The notes: generated from the sequence alone by a model not told the origin. A DNA stretch of 64,000 nt from Clostridia bacterium (GCA_017521025.1 JAFXEB010000002.1:1-64000), one strand, 5' to 3'; positions 50,672 to 59,150 are shown, counted from the stretch's first letter. Made by a program: numbers and translations.

Positions 50672-51418
50672 ATGAAGAACAGAGTTGTTGCCTTGCTTCT
50701 TTGCCTTATCCTCGGCACCCTATTTACCCTCAGCGTTTCCGCCGAGGCTGACCGTCTGTATGACGGTGCTGAGCTGCTTACGGCTTCTGAGGAGGCTTCT
50801 GTCCGCACAAAGCTTGACAGCGTAAGCGAGAAATATGACATCGACGTGGTAGTGGTAACGGTAAACGGCACCGAGGGCGAGAGCGTCCGTGATTTCGCCG
50901 ACGATTATTTTGACTACGGCGGCTACGGCTATGACGGCGTATTGCTGCTTATCAGCATGGAGGACAGGGACTGGTACATAAGCACGAGTGGCGAGTGTAT
51001 GGATGCCTTCTCCGACAGCGATATCGACAGCATCGGTGACCTTATGTCAGGCGACCTCGGTGACGGTGACTATGCCGAAGCCTTTCTTACCTTCGCCAAG
51101 GAATGTGATAGCTATATGGACATCCATATTAACGGCGAGCCTTTTTCGTGGTTCAGCTCCGTGGTTATCGCTCTTATTATCGGCCTTATCGTTGCTCTTA
51201 TCGCTACAGGTGTTATGAAGGGCAAGCTTAAGTCTGTAAGCTTCCAGTCTGCGGCGGCTAACTACGTCAGGGCGGGCAGCTTTAAGGTGACCGAGTCCAG
51301 AGACTCCTTCCTTTACAGCACGGTAAGCCGCAGGGCAAAGCCCAAGCAGTCCTCGAGCAGCTCAAGACACGTCTCCTCCTCGGGCAGAAGCCACGGTGGC
51401 GGTGGCGGCAAGTTTTAG
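50672..51418 (+). CDS. TPM-domain membrane protein (YgcG/YdjH-like)
   Basis: 248 residues. A signal peptide leads to a TPM domain (about 25-150) with V-R-T-K-L-D, F-A-D-D-Y-F-D and the acidic D-D-S-type motifs. A membrane span lies at about 165-187, and the Ser/Arg/Gly-rich tail ends in G-G-G-G-G-K-F. TPM proteins occur in membrane stress systems and photosystem repair, and some have weak phosphatase activity. It lies 12 bases after the zinc-ribbon gene with GGAGG in between. Confidence 0.9.
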   Translation: MKNRVVALLLCLILGTLFTLSVSAEADRLYDGAELLTASEEASVRTKLDSVSEKYDIDVVVVTVNGTEGESVRDFADDYFDYGGYGYDGVLLLISMEDRDWYISTSGECMDAFSDSDIDSIGDLMSGDLGDGDYAEAFLTFAKECDSYMDIHINGEPFSWFSSVVIALIIGLIVALIATGVMKGKLKSVSFQSAAANYVRAGSFKVTESRDSFLYSTVSRRAKPKQSSSSSRHVSSSGRSHGGGGGKF

Positions 51419-51439
51419 CACGGGAGGAAAGAGCGGTTT

Positions 51440-52219
51440 ATGGCATATATAGATTTAAGGTTTTACAGCGAGGTGCTGGGTATGCAGACCGAGGCTACGG
51501 TCATCATCCCTCAGCGCTCCACCGTAGGACAGATAGGGGTGGACACCAACGCCAAGCAGGGCGCTTACAAGTGTCTTTACCTGCTTCACGGTCTGGGCGG
51601 TGACGCTATGTCGTGGATGCGACTTTCCTCTATCGAGCGCTATGCCCTTAAATACGGTATCTGCGTGGTAATGCCCCGTGCAGATAAAAGCTATTATTGC
51701 AATATGCGCCACGGGCTCAACTATTACGACCATATCGCAAAAGAGGTGCCTGCCACCGTTTGCGACCTGCTCAACATCTCCTCAAAGCGGGAGGACAGCT
51801 TTATAGCAGGTCTCTCTATGGGCGGCTACGGTGCCTTGAAGATAGCTCTGAGAGAGGAAGGGCGCTTTGCCGCAGGCGCAGGGCTCTCTCCCTGCGGTGA
51901 TATCAGGTCGCTCAAGGGCTTCCGTAAGGAGTTCCTTCCCATATTCGGTGAGGATGAGCTTATTCCCGACGAGGATGATGTTTTGTATCTGGCGGAAAAG
52001 TATAAGGACGCCCCCTTGAAGCCAAGGCTTTATATGGGTATCGGCACCGAGGATTTTCTGTATGAAAACGCTAACAACCTGCGCCGAAGGATAGAGGAGT
52101 GCGGCTATGACTTCACCTACCGTGAGAGTGCGGGCACCCATAACTGGGATTTCTGGGACGAGTACATACAGTACGTTTTTGAGTGGCTGGAGGAGCAGAT
52201 AAAGGGCTCGGCACAGTAA
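51440..52219 (+). CDS. Esterase D-type alpha/beta hydrolase
   Basis: 259 residues with the esterase-D fold: L-L-H-G-L-G-G-D near the oxyanion loop, nucleophile Ser126 in G-L-S-M-G-G, and the catalytic His in A-G-T-H-N-W-D-F-W. Similar proteins include acetyl-xylan and feruloyl esterases and S-formylglutathione hydrolases. There is no signal peptide, so it works inside the cell, probably on short acyl or feruloyl sugars. It follows the TPM gene by 21 bases but shares no obvious function with it. Confidence 0.9.
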   Translation: MAYIDLRFYSEVLGMQTEATVIIPQRSTVGQIGVDTNAKQGAYKCLYLLHGLGGDAMSWMRLSSIERYALKYGICVVMPRADKSYYCNMRHGLNYYDHIAKEVPATVCDLLNISSKREDSFIAGLSMGGYGALKIALREEGRFAAGAGLSPCGDIRSLKGFRKEFLPIFGEDELIPDEDDVLYLAEKYKDAPLKPRLYMGIGTEDFLYENANNLRRRIEECGYDFTYRESAGTHNWDFWDEYIQYVFEWLEEQIKGSAQ

Positions 52220-52244
52220 AACGGACACAATAGTATTTTTTGCA

Positions 52245-52284
52245 CCCCGTCGGGAGCGCTTGCCGCATCCGACGGGGCTTTTTT
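52245..52284 (+). terminator. Terminator after the esterase gene
   Basis: CCCCGTCGG (52245-52253) pairs with CCGACGGGG (52269-52277); six T follow. Confidence 0.9.
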
Positions 52285-52333
52285 GTTCAGCTACTGCCTT
52301 CTGTGCCGCTTTTTTTGATTTCTGACAAAAAAG

Positions 52334-52376
52334 TTTGTAAAAACCCCTTTACAAAAGGAATAAAATAGGTTATAAT
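52334..52376 (+). promoter_or_regulatory. Promoter of the amino-acid ABC operon with two inverted repeats
   Basis: TTTACA (52348-52353), 17 bases, TATAAT (52371-52376). TTTGTAAA-N6-TTTACAAA (52334-52355) covers the -35. A second repeat, CACTTTA-N6-TAAAGTG, lies at 52388-52407 in the leader. Both look like binding sites for a dimeric regulator; the regulator is unknown. Confidence 0.65.
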
Positions 52377-52427
52377 ACATAAGTCGGCACTTTAGCTAAT
52401 TAAAGTGGACAAGAAAGGAACTATATT

Positions 52428-53252
52428 ATGAAGAGAATTATCACACTTATGCTTGCCGTAGTTTTCGTTCTTTCCATGGCAGTAAGCTTTTCCGCCTGTG
52501 GCGAAAAGAGCGATTGGGAAACCGTTAAGGAGCAGGGCTATTTCGTATGCGGTATTACCGTTTATGCACCTATGAACTATTTTGATGATGACGGCAACCT
52601 TACCGGCTTTGATACCGAGTTTGCTGAGGCTGTTGCCAAGGAGCTTGGCGTTGAGGCTAAGTTTCAGGTTATAAGCTGGCCCAACAAGTATATGGAGCTT
52701 GACAGCGGCGCTATCGACCTTATATGGAACGGCTTTACCTACGGTCTTGAGAGTGACGGCGTTGCCCGTACCGAGTACGTTGACTTCACCTACTCCTACC
52801 TCGAGAACCGTCAGTGCCTCGTAACCAAGGCTGACAGGGTTGAAGAGCTTAATTCTGCCGACGCCCTCAAGGGTAAGAAGGCAGTTGCAGAGGGCGGCTC
52901 CTCCGGCGAGGGCGTTGCTAATGAGCTTACCGGCGAGGACAACGTTACCACCTTCACCTCTCAGGCATCCGCTCTTATGGAGCTTATCGCAGGCAACGCT
53001 GATTTTGCAGTAATCGACTATCAGATGGCTAACGCAATGGTAGGCAAGGGCGACTATGCAAGCCTTTCCATCAACAACGCAATAGAGCCTGAGTCTGAGG
53101 TTTACGCTATCGGCTGCCGCAAGGGCAGTGACCTTACCGCAAAGATCAACGAGGCTATAAAGACCCTTTACGAAAACGGCACTATGGCTACCATCGCCGC
53201 TAAGTACAAGCTTACCAACGACCTCGTTACCGACCTCGGTGCGGCTGAATAA
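52428..53252 (+). CDS. Amino-acid ABC transporter, solute-binding lipoprotein
   Basis: 274 residues. The signal peptide ends in F-S-A-C, with Cys24 lipidated. The family 3 solute-binding fold shows G-Y-F-V-C-G-I-T-V-Y-A-P-M-N-Y, F-D-T-E-F-A-E-A-V-A-K-E-L-G and A-V-I-D-Y-Q-M-A. It binds a polar amino acid outside the membrane; the ligand is not obvious. Its stop overlaps the permease start (TAATG), so expression is coupled. Confidence 0.93.
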   Translation: MKRIITLMLAVVFVLSMAVSFSACGEKSDWETVKEQGYFVCGITVYAPMNYFDDDGNLTGFDTEFAEAVAKELGVEAKFQVISWPNKYMELDSGAIDLIWNGFTYGLESDGVARTEYVDFTYSYLENRQCLVTKADRVEELNSADALKGKKAVAEGGSSGEGVANELTGEDNVTTFTSQASALMELIAGNADFAVIDYQMANAMVGKGDYASLSINNAIEPESEVYAIGCRKGSDLTAKINEAIKTLYENGTMATIAAKYKLTNDLVTDLGAAE

Positions 53253-53911
53253 TGAATTTTTGGGATATCAGCGTAAAGCTGCTTGACGGCTTTGGCATTA
53301 CCTGTCTGCTGTTTATTCTGACCTTGGTTTTTTCGCTGCCTCTTGGACTTATCATTTCCTTTGGCTCTATGTCAAAATTCAAGCCTCTGTCATGGCTTTG
53401 CCGCACAGTGGTTTGGATAATCAGGGGCACACCCCTTATGCTTCAGCTTTTTGTGGTGTTTTACGTGCCCGGTATGCTTTTTGGCGTAAGGCTTTTCACG
53501 GGGGATGACGGTCGCTTTTTGGCGGCACTTGTGGCGTTTGTCATTAACTACGCCTGCTACTTCTCCGAGATATTCCGTGGCGGTATCGAGAGCATTCCCA
53601 AGGGACAGTATGAGGCGGCACAGGTTTTGGGTATGACCGCAAGGGAGACCTTTTTCACCGTTATTATGATGCAGGTGGTAAAGCGTATACTTGCACCCAT
53701 AAGCAACGAGGTAATAACCCTTGTAAAGGATACCTCACTGGCGAGAGTTATAGCCGTGGGCGAGATATTCTTCGTAAACGAGATGGATTTCCTCTCCCGT
53801 GGACTTGTATGGCCGCTGTTCTATATTGCGGTGTTCTTCCTCGTGTTCGTAGGCGTGCTCACCCTCCTCTTTGGCTGGTGTGAGAAAAAGCTGTCCTACT
53901 ACAAGGTGTGA
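53252..53911 (+). CDS. Amino-acid ABC transporter, permease
   Basis: 219 residues with five membrane spans of the HisMQ type. The coupling-helix motif is E-A-A-Q-V-L-G-M-T, and the conserved R-G-T-P-L-M-L-Q sits in the first half. It probably works as a homodimer, since only one permease gene is present. The start overlaps the lipoprotein gene. Confidence 0.94.
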   Translation: MNFWDISVKLLDGFGITCLLFILTLVFSLPLGLIISFGSMSKFKPLSWLCRTVVWIIRGTPLMLQLFVVFYVPGMLFGVRLFTGDDGRFLAALVAFVINYACYFSEIFRGGIESIPKGQYEAAQVLGMTARETFFTVIMMQVVKRILAPISNEVITLVKDTSLARVIAVGEIFFVNEMDFLSRGLVWPLFYIAVFFLVFVGVLTLLFGWCEKKLSYYKV

Positions 53912-53919
53912 GGTGGACT

Positions 53920-54711
53920 ATGGCATATCTTGAAATACGCAACCTTAAAAAGCAGTTTGGCAACACCCGTGTTCTGCACGGCATCGACTTTTCTATGGAA
54001 AAGGGCGAGGTGGTGGCAGTCATCGGCTCCTCCGGCGGAGGCAAGACCACCTTTCTTCGCTGTCTCAACTTCCTTGAGATGGCAAACGAGGGTACTATCG
54101 ACTTTGCCGACGGCTTCCGTTTTGATGCCGCAAAAACCTACAAGAGCAAAGAGATAAGGGAAATGAGGCTTAAGATGGGACTTGTGTTCCAGTCCTTTAA
54201 CCTGTTCCCCCAGTATACCGCCCTTGAAAACGTCTACATACCGCTGTTTCTCCGTTCCAAGGAGCGCATAAAGGCAAGCCTCCCCTTCGGTAAGGAAAGG
54301 CGTGCCGCTATAAAGGCGGCAGGCGATGGGGACATGCAAAGGGCAGAGGCGCTTTTGCAGGAGGTAGGACTTGCCGATAAGATGGGCAACTATCCTTGCC
54401 AGCTTTCCGGCGGTCAGCAGCAGCGTGTGGCTATTGCCAGAGCCTTGGCTCAGGACCCTGCGGTGCTTTGCTTTGATGAGCCTACCAGTGCCCTCGACCC
54501 CGAGCTTACGGGTGAGGTGCTGCGTGTTATCTCTGAGCTAAAGAACAAGGGGCGCACGATGCTTGTAGTCACCCACGAGATGGAGTTTGCCCGTAACGTG
54601 GCAGACCGTGTCATCTTTTTTGCAGACGGTCTTATAGAGGAGGAGGGCACTCCCGAGCAGATCTTTTGCTCGCCCAAGTCCCCTAAGACGGCGTCGTTCT
54701 TAAAGCATTAA
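53920..54711 (+). CDS. Amino-acid ABC transporter, ATP-binding protein
   Basis: 263 residues with Walker [10 protein letters not shown]-loop V-F-Q-S-F-N-L-F, signature L-S-G-G-Q-Q-Q-R, Walker [13 protein letters not shown] and the H-loop V-T-H-E. I use the ATG at 53920, giving M-A-Y-L-E-I-R. A GTG at 53908 overlaps the permease stop and is possible. A 20-residue insert around 115-135 ([10 protein letters not shown]) is longer than usual between Q-loop and signature. It powers uptake together with the two genes before it. Confidence 0.95.
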   Translation: MAYLEIRNLKKQFGNTRVLHGIDFSMEKGEVVAVIGSSGGGKTTFLRCLNFLEMANEGTIDFADGFRFDAAKTYKSKEIREMRLKMGLVFQSFNLFPQYTALENVYIPLFLRSKERIKASLPFGKERRAAIKAAGDGDMQRAEALLQEVGLADKMGNYPCQLSGGQQQRVAIARALAQDPAVLCFDEPTSALDPELTGEVLRVISELKNKGRTMLVVTHEMEFARNVADRVIFFADGLIEEEGTPEQIFCSPKSPKTASFLKH

Positions 54712-54718
54712 AGTAATT

Positions 54719-54750
54719 TGCGAGACCTCTTAGGGATAAGGGGTCTCGCA
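54719..54750 (+). terminator. Hairpin terminator after the ABC operon
   Basis: TGCGAGACCTCT pairs with AGGGGTCTCGCA (one wobble); GTTCTGTT follows, a poor T tract. Confidence 0.65.
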
Positions 54751-54797
54751 GTTCTGTTAATATGAGCACCGAACACAGTTAAAGGAGGCAGGGCTTG

Positions 54798-55160
54798 ATG
54801 GATAAATACAAGCTTGAGGAGTATATAGCCGACACCTATGGAGTAGAGGCGGATTACCCGTGGCAGAGCACGCCCGAATACGCCGTATACCGCCACTCAG
54901 ACAGTCGAAAGTGGTTTGCCGTGGTGATGGATATACCTAAACGGTATTTAGGACTTGCCGAGGACGGCAGGATAGATATTATGAACATCAAGTGCCCCTA
55001 CGCCACCATATCCACCTTACTTGGTGAAGAGGGCTTTTATCCCGCCTATCATATGAACAAGTATTGCTGGATAAGCGTTGCTCTTGACGGCAGGGTGGGA
55101 GCTGAGACTGTAAAAGAGCTGTTGGAGTTAAGCCATAGCCTTACTTCAAACAAAAAATGA
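54798..55160 (+). CDS. MmcQ/YjbR-family protein
   Basis: 120 residues of the YjbR (DUF419) fold, often called CyaY-like or 'double-wing' DNA-binding. Features are W-F-A-V-V-M-D, I-M-N-I-K-C-P and the C-terminal H-M-N-K-Y-C-W-I-S-V-A-L-D-G. The molecular role of this family is not established. AAAGGAGG lies 9 bases before the ATG. It stands alone between terminators. Confidence 0.88.
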   Translation: MDKYKLEEYIADTYGVEADYPWQSTPEYAVYRHSDSRKWFAVVMDIPKRYLGLAEDGRIDIMNIKCPYATISTLLGEEGFYPAYHMNKYCWISVALDGRVGAETVKELLELSHSLTSNKK

Positions 55161-55181
55161 AAGAAACAAAAAATAAAATAT

Positions 55182-55220
55182 GGGGCTATCTCAAATGCAT
55201 TTTTGCATTGAGACAGCCCC
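55182..55220. terminator. Bidirectional terminator between the YjbR-like and MATE genes
   Basis: An 18-base arm (55182-55199) pairs with 55204-55220, with one wobble and a bulged A. ACCGTTTTTT follows on the plus strand and an AT-rich T tract on the minus strand. Confidence 0.85.
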
Positions 55221-55228
55221 ACCGTTTT

Positions 55229-56587
55229 TTATACCGATATTTCTTTTTTCAGTTTTCGCCAATAGGGCAAAAACAGTACAAGCGCCGTGCACATTGCCAG
55301 CATATCAGATATGGGTGTTGCCCAAGGGATACCGTTTACACCTGCAAGGCGGTCCATTATAAACATAAAGGGGACGTCAAAGCCGCCCTTGCGGAAGATG
55401 GATAAAACCATAGGCTTTGCCTTCTGCCCCGTCGCCTGAAAGATGGATATAGTCATCATAGTGACGGAAATAGCAGGGCAGGTGATACATATCGTCTTTA
55501 GAAAATGCTGACCGTATTCCACCGTCTCCTTATCGTCGATAAAAAAGCGCAAAACTGGCACGGCACCCACGAAAAGGAACACTGCGCCTGCCGTAGCAAC
55601 TATCAGGCTATAGCCAAAGGCGGTCTTTATGGCAGAGCGCATACGGACGTAGTTCCTTGCGGCGTAGTTGTAGCCGATAAGAGGCAGTACGCCCTGCGTC
55701 ATCCCGTTAGCAATGGCAAAGGCGAGCATATCTATCTTTTTTGCTATCCCCATACCTGCTATAGCTTGGTTGGAGTAGGATACCACCATCTTGTTCAGCA
55801 CAAGGTTTGAGAAGGTGCCCATCAGTATCAATATAAAGCTGGGGAAGCCTACAAGCAGTGTCTCCTTAGGTACTCCGTGCTTCAGCGAATAGTTCTTTGG
55901 CGTGAATTTAATAACGGTGCTGTTGCCGTTTTTGCTAAGAAGCCATATAAAGTAGCCAAGGGCGATAAGGTTTGACAGCATGGTTGCTACAGCCGCGCCG
56001 GCAACGCCCAAACCCAGGGGGAATATAAATAAAGGGTCAAGCAATATGTTAAGCACGCCACCAAGAGCGATACCAAGGCTTGCCTCCTTAGCGTAGCCCT
56101 CAGCCCGCACAAGGTGGGCAAGGCAAGCGTTAAGCACCGTAGGAACCGCACCTATGCCGATAGTCCACAGCACGTAGTCTGAGCAGAAGCCGTAGGTGGC
56201 ACTGTCAGTACCCAAAAGCGGAAACAGCACAGGTCGTAGCAGGTACATAAGCAGTCCGTACACAAAGGCAACGGCAGTGGCAGTCCAAATGCTGAAGGCG
56301 GCACAGCGCTTTGCTCTGTCCCTGTCACCTGCACCGAGACTGCGTGAGATAAGGCTTGAGCCGCCTATGCCGAAAAGGTTGGCAATACCCGTCAGCATAA
56401 CAAAGGGCGGCATAGCAAGGGTGGCGGCTGCAACCTGATTCGGGTCATCCATCTGCCCTATAAAAAAGGTGTCAGCCATATTATATACCACCGTTACCAT
56501 CTGGCTTATTACGGTGGGTATTACAAGCTTTATTACAGAGCGCCTCACGGGCAACCTCTCAAAAAGCTCAGTATTATCGGTCTTCAA
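55229..56587 (-). CDS. MATE-family multidrug efflux transporter
   Basis: 452 residues from a TTG at 56587, 7 bases after GAGGGG. The frame is open 19 codons further but that part crosses the promoter. Twelve membrane spans; the MATE signatures are N-M-A-D-T-F-F-I-G-Q in span 1 and G-I-G-G-S-S-L-I-S-R-S-L-G-A-G in span 2, repeated in the second half as G-M-G-I-A-K-K-I-D. It exports cationic drugs or metabolites by sodium or proton exchange. Confidence 0.93.
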   Translation of the reverse strand: MKTDNTELFERLPVRRSVIKLVIPTVISQMVTVVYNMADTFFIGQMDDPNQVAAATLAMPPFVMLTGIANLFGIGGSSLISRSLGAGDRDRAKRCAAFSIWTATAVAFVYGLLMYLLRPVLFPLLGTDSATYGFCSDYVLWTIGIGAVPTVLNACLAHLVRAEGYAKEASLGIALGGVLNILLDPLFIFPLGLGVAGAAVATMLSNLIALGYFIWLLSKNGNSTVIKFTPKNYSLKHGVPKETLLVGFPSFILILMGTFSNLVLNKMVVSYSNQAIAGMGIAKKIDMLAFAIANGMTQGVLPLIGYNYAARNYVRMRSAIKTAFGYSLIVATAGAVFLFVGAVPVLRFFIDDKETVEYGQHFLKTICITCPAISVTMMTISIFQATGQKAKPMVLSIFRKGGFDVPFMFIMDRLAGVNGIPWATPISDMLAMCTALVLFLPYWRKLKKEISV

Positions 56588-56615
56588 AACAGATCCCCTC
56601 TTTTCACAAGGGAAG

Positions 56616-56644
56616 ATTATACAACTCACAGCCTCCTTTGTCAA
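56616..56644 (-). promoter_or_regulatory. Promoter of the MATE gene
   Basis: Minus strand: TTGACA (56644-56639), 17 bases, TATAAT (56621-56616), a full consensus. Confidence 0.88.
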
Positions 56645-56690
56645 GCATACTAAAGTCTTTTAAGGTTTTTCCGTCAGTATGAAATAAGCA

Positions 56691-56712
56691 TAAAAAAACG
56701 CCCCGTGGGCGC
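56691..56712 (-). terminator. Minus-strand terminator upstream of the MATE promoter
   Basis: On the minus strand, GCGCCC-ACG-GGGCGT is followed by seven T. No protein gene upstream on this strand needs it, which points to a non-coding transcript from the gap beyond. Confidence 0.75.
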
Positions 56713-56759
56713 AGTCAATGCTTAATAAACAATAAAGCCGTATACAAGCCTATAAAATA

Positions 56760-57092
56760 AGAATAACCCTTGGCTCGCTTCCCCTTTCTTTGGGAAGTTT
56801 ACGAAGCCAAGGGTTATTCTTCTATCTCCTTGATATCCAACATCATTGGTTACCTCACTTTCTCGGATATTGCGGTGACTTACGTGTTCTCCGTAAAAAG
56901 CCTTTGCGATACACGCCCTGCCGCCTCGCTTTCCTGACGCTTATCCCGACAATCTATATAAACCTTTGGTTTTTCTCCTTAAGCGGAGCATCTGTCGGTA
57001 AGGGAATGCTTGGTACGACTGTCGCCTGCCGTAACTGCTTTTTGCCTTGCTGTCACCATCCGTTGTTAGTTTTTGAAATTAAGAAGTGTTAA
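56760..57092 (-). ncRNA. Candidate structured non-coding RNA of unknown class
   Basis: Read on the minus strand from about 57092, this stretch can be closed by GGTGAC / GTCACC (57055-57050 with 56880-56875). Inside, CCGACA (56997-56992) pairs with TGTCGG (56952-56947), CTCC / GGAG forms a small hairpin (56988-56985 with 56978-56975), and GCGTGT / ACACGT can pair. It ends in a perfect 16-bp hairpin (56760-56775 with 56805-56820) that has a further inner stem. No protein frame on either strand has a ribosome site or family resemblance. A second terminator follows at 56691. I did not recognise RNase P, SRP, tmRNA, 6S or a known riboswitch. Strand and ends are guesses. Confidence 0.4.
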
Positions 57093-57568
57093 TGTAAAAT
57101 TTGTGGAGGTAAATTAATTTAAGAAAAATCGGTTAATTTAGGAAAAATCAGTTTGTTGTTCCGGAAATATTACTGTGTTAAGAAAAATTGTAGAAATATT
57201 ATGTCTGTAGGATGAAAAATTGAAAGAACACTTTCGCTTTTGTTACGCTGTCTTTTAAAACAACGCTCAAACTATGCTTCTGCTCACTTTATCAACAGCC
57301 GTTTTACTGCCTTGCTTTTTTCTTTACCGTCTGAGCCCTGACACCTCGGTGTGTGGACTTAAGACCTTGATTGTACAATGGACTCACTCCTCTCAGTTAT
57401 TTTCTCAGATACTTTAGAATGAACATTTAAATCATCCTTCCTTCCTGTGGCTTTATATTACCACATTCAAAGGGAGATTTCAATACACAAATTATACAAA
57501 TTACACAACAAATTTCTGTGCAAAGGGCAGAAAGTTGGTGATTGTGCCCCTGAATGTGCAAAAAGCTA
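57093..57568. other. Gene-free AT-rich stretch with short direct repeats
   Basis: Nothing coding is seen. A 19-base sequence of the form TTAATTTAAGAAAAATCGG occurs twice in tandem (57114-57132 and 57133-57151, two differences), with a third partial copy ending at 57190. A perfect 10-base palindrome, ATTGTACAAT, lies at 57370-57379, and a hairpin ACACC-GA-GGTGT (minus strand) near 57340-57351. On the minus strand the GC-richer part at 57240-57440 could belong to the same large RNA as the stretch at 56760-57092. Confidence 0.5.
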
Positions 57569-57598
57569 TTGACATATAGCAGGGCATTGTGTTACACT
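57569..57598 (+). promoter_or_regulatory. Promoter of the fucO-like gene
   Basis: TTGACA (57569-57574), 18 bases, TACACT (57593-57598). The leader of about 95 bases contains a bulged hairpin, ATGTGG...GGGGC with GCCC-T-CACAT (about 57614-57646). AGGAGG precedes the ATG. Confidence 0.6.
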
Positions 57599-57699
57599 GA
57601 ATACGTTGGGGTGTATGTGGACGGGGGCATAATTCTTTCGCCCTCACATCAAAACTGCTATACTGCTCATAATAAGGCATATATATAGGAGGAAAAACT

Positions 57700-58842
57700 A
57701 TGGCTAACAGATTTGTATCCAATCCCATCTCTTATCACGGCAAGGGCGCTATCGCTGAGATACCCGCTATCGTTGCCGCAAAGGGCTTTAAAAAGGCGTT
57801 CATCGCTACCGACCCCGACCTTGTAAGGTTTGGTGTGACCAAAAAGGTAACCGATATACTTGACGGTGCGGGTATGGCATACGAGATATATTCCGATATA
57901 AAGCCTAATCCCACTATCGAAAATGTACAGTCCGGCGTTGCCGCATACAAGGCATCGGGCGCAGATTATATGATAGCCGTAGGCGGCGGCTCATCTATGG
58001 ACACAGGCAAGGCCATAGGTATTATCGTCAATAATCCCGAGTTTGCTGACGTCCGCAGTCTTGAGGGCGTAGCTCCCACCAAAAACCGCACCGTATATAC
58101 CATTGCCGTACCCACCACTGCAGGCACTGCGGCAGAGGCTACCATAAACTACGTTATCACCGATGTGGAGAGAAAGCGTAAGTTTGTTTGTGTTGACGTT
58201 AACGATATACCCGACGTAGCTCTTGTTGACCCTGATATGATGTCCACTATGCCTAAGGGGCTTACCGCTGCCACCGGTATGGATGCGCTGACTCACGCTA
58301 TCGAGGGCTACACCACCAAGGGCGCATGGGCGCTTCCCGACTGTCTCAACCTTGAGGCTATCCGTCTTATCGCAAAGAGCCTCCGTGGCGCTGTTGAGAA
58401 CGATCCCGAGGGTAGAGAGGGCATGGCGCTCGGTCAGTTTGTAACGGGTATGGCGTTCTCTAACGTAGGTCTCGGCATCGCTCACTCCGTTGCACATACC
58501 CTCGGCGCAGTATATGACACGGCTCACGGCGTTGCCTGCGCTATGATGCTGCCTATCGTTATGGAGTATAACGCAGACTGCACGGGTGAAAAGTACAAGG
58601 CAATTGCCGAGGCTATGGGTGTTGACACTGCCGGTATGTCCGTTGAGGAGTATCGCAGGGCGGCTGTAGATGCTGTACGTCAGCTCAGTATCGACGTTGG
58701 CATCCCCACGAAGCTTGCAGGTCTTAAGGAGGAGGATCTTGAGTTCCTTGCTCAGTCTGCTTATGCTGATGCCTGCGCTCCCGGCAACCCCAAGGCAGCG
58801 TCTGTGGAGGATATAAAGGCGCTTATCAGAAAGCTTATGTAA
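57700..58842 (+). CDS. fucO: Iron-dependent lactaldehyde reductase / alcohol dehydrogenase (FucO-type)
   Basis: 380 residues, aligning end to end with E. coli FucO as remembered: M-A-N-R start, N-N-P-E-F-A-D-V-R-S-L-E-G, P-T-T-A-G-T-A-A-E and K-F-V-C-V-D. The iron ligands Asp195, His199, His262 and His276 are all present, as is the NAD-binding G-G-G-S-S-M-D-T. It reduces L-lactaldehyde to 1,2-propanediol at the end of fucose or rhamnose breakdown, regenerating NAD+ under anaerobic conditions. No other fucose gene is adjacent, so general alcohol dehydrogenase use is also possible. Confidence 0.92.
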   Translation: MANRFVSNPISYHGKGAIAEIPAIVAAKGFKKAFIATDPDLVRFGVTKKVTDILDGAGMAYEIYSDIKPNPTIENVQSGVAAYKASGADYMIAVGGGSSMDTGKAIGIIVNNPEFADVRSLEGVAPTKNRTVYTIAVPTTAGTAAEATINYVITDVERKRKFVCVDVNDIPDVALVDPDMMSTMPKGLTAATGMDALTHAIEGYTTKGAWALPDCLNLEAIRLIAKSLRGAVENDPEGREGMALGQFVTGMAFSNVGLGIAHSVAHTLGAVYDTAHGVACAMMLPIVMEYNADCTGEKYKAIAEAMGVDTAGMSVEEYRRAAVDAVRQLSIDVGIPTKLAGLKEEDLEFLAQSAYADACAPGNPKAASVEDIKALIRKLM

Positions 58843-58865
58843 TATTTGGGCAATCGTTTATTGTG

Positions 58866-58894
58866 CGAGGCGGCAGTATGCCGCCTCGTTTTTT
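58866..58894 (+). terminator. Terminator of the fucO-like gene
   Basis: Perfect 10-bp stem CGAGGCGGCA / TGCCGCCTCG, loop GTA, followed by six T. Confidence 0.95.
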
Positions 58895-58926
58895 GCAGGT
58901 GTATACAAATTAACGTACAAAAAACG

Positions 58927-58954
58927 TTGCAATTTGGGTGAGTTTGTGTATAAT
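58927..58954 (+). promoter_or_regulatory. Promoter left in front of the dockerin remnant
   Basis: TTGCAA (58927-58932), 16 bases, TATAAT (58949-58954), 65 bases before the ATG at 59019. Confidence 0.6.
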
Positions 58955-59018
58955 ATACCTTGTATAAGTATTTTTTAGCGCATCCTGCACTGAAATGTGT
59001 TTTTTGGGGATTTTGGCT

Positions 59019-59150
59019 ATGAAAAAAACTGCTATGCGCTTTTTAAGTGTACTGTTATCCCTTTCCTTCGTTACCGTCCTTGACGGTAACGGCTATCTCA
59101 GCAGCGTTGACTGTCTAACCGAGGTGCTGCGCACAAAGCTTGGAAAATAG
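59019..59150 (+). pseudogene. Dockerin-gene remnant: signal peptide joined to the last half of a dockerin
   Basis: A 43-codon frame with intact start and stop. The first 20 residues are a signal peptide (M-K-K-T-A-M-R-F-L-S-V-L-L-S). The rest, L-D-G-N-G-Y-L-S-S-V-D-C-L-T-E-V-L-R-T, is the second calcium loop and helix of a dockerin. Everything between is missing. This is what an in-frame internal deletion of a secreted dockerin gene would leave. It retains a promoter and lies just upstream of the SGNH-dockerin gene, so recombination between neighbouring dockerin genes is a possible cause. It might still be expressed as a mini-protein. Confidence 0.7.

Noticed and set aside
56790..57092. 100-codon open frame on the plus strand in the large gap
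   Set aside because: No ribosome site, begins inside a perfect hairpin, and has no recognisable family; an RNA explanation fits better.
57501..57728. 75-codon open frame on the minus strand before the fucO-like gene
   Set aside because: It crosses the promoter and ribosome site of that gene and has no start signal of its own.
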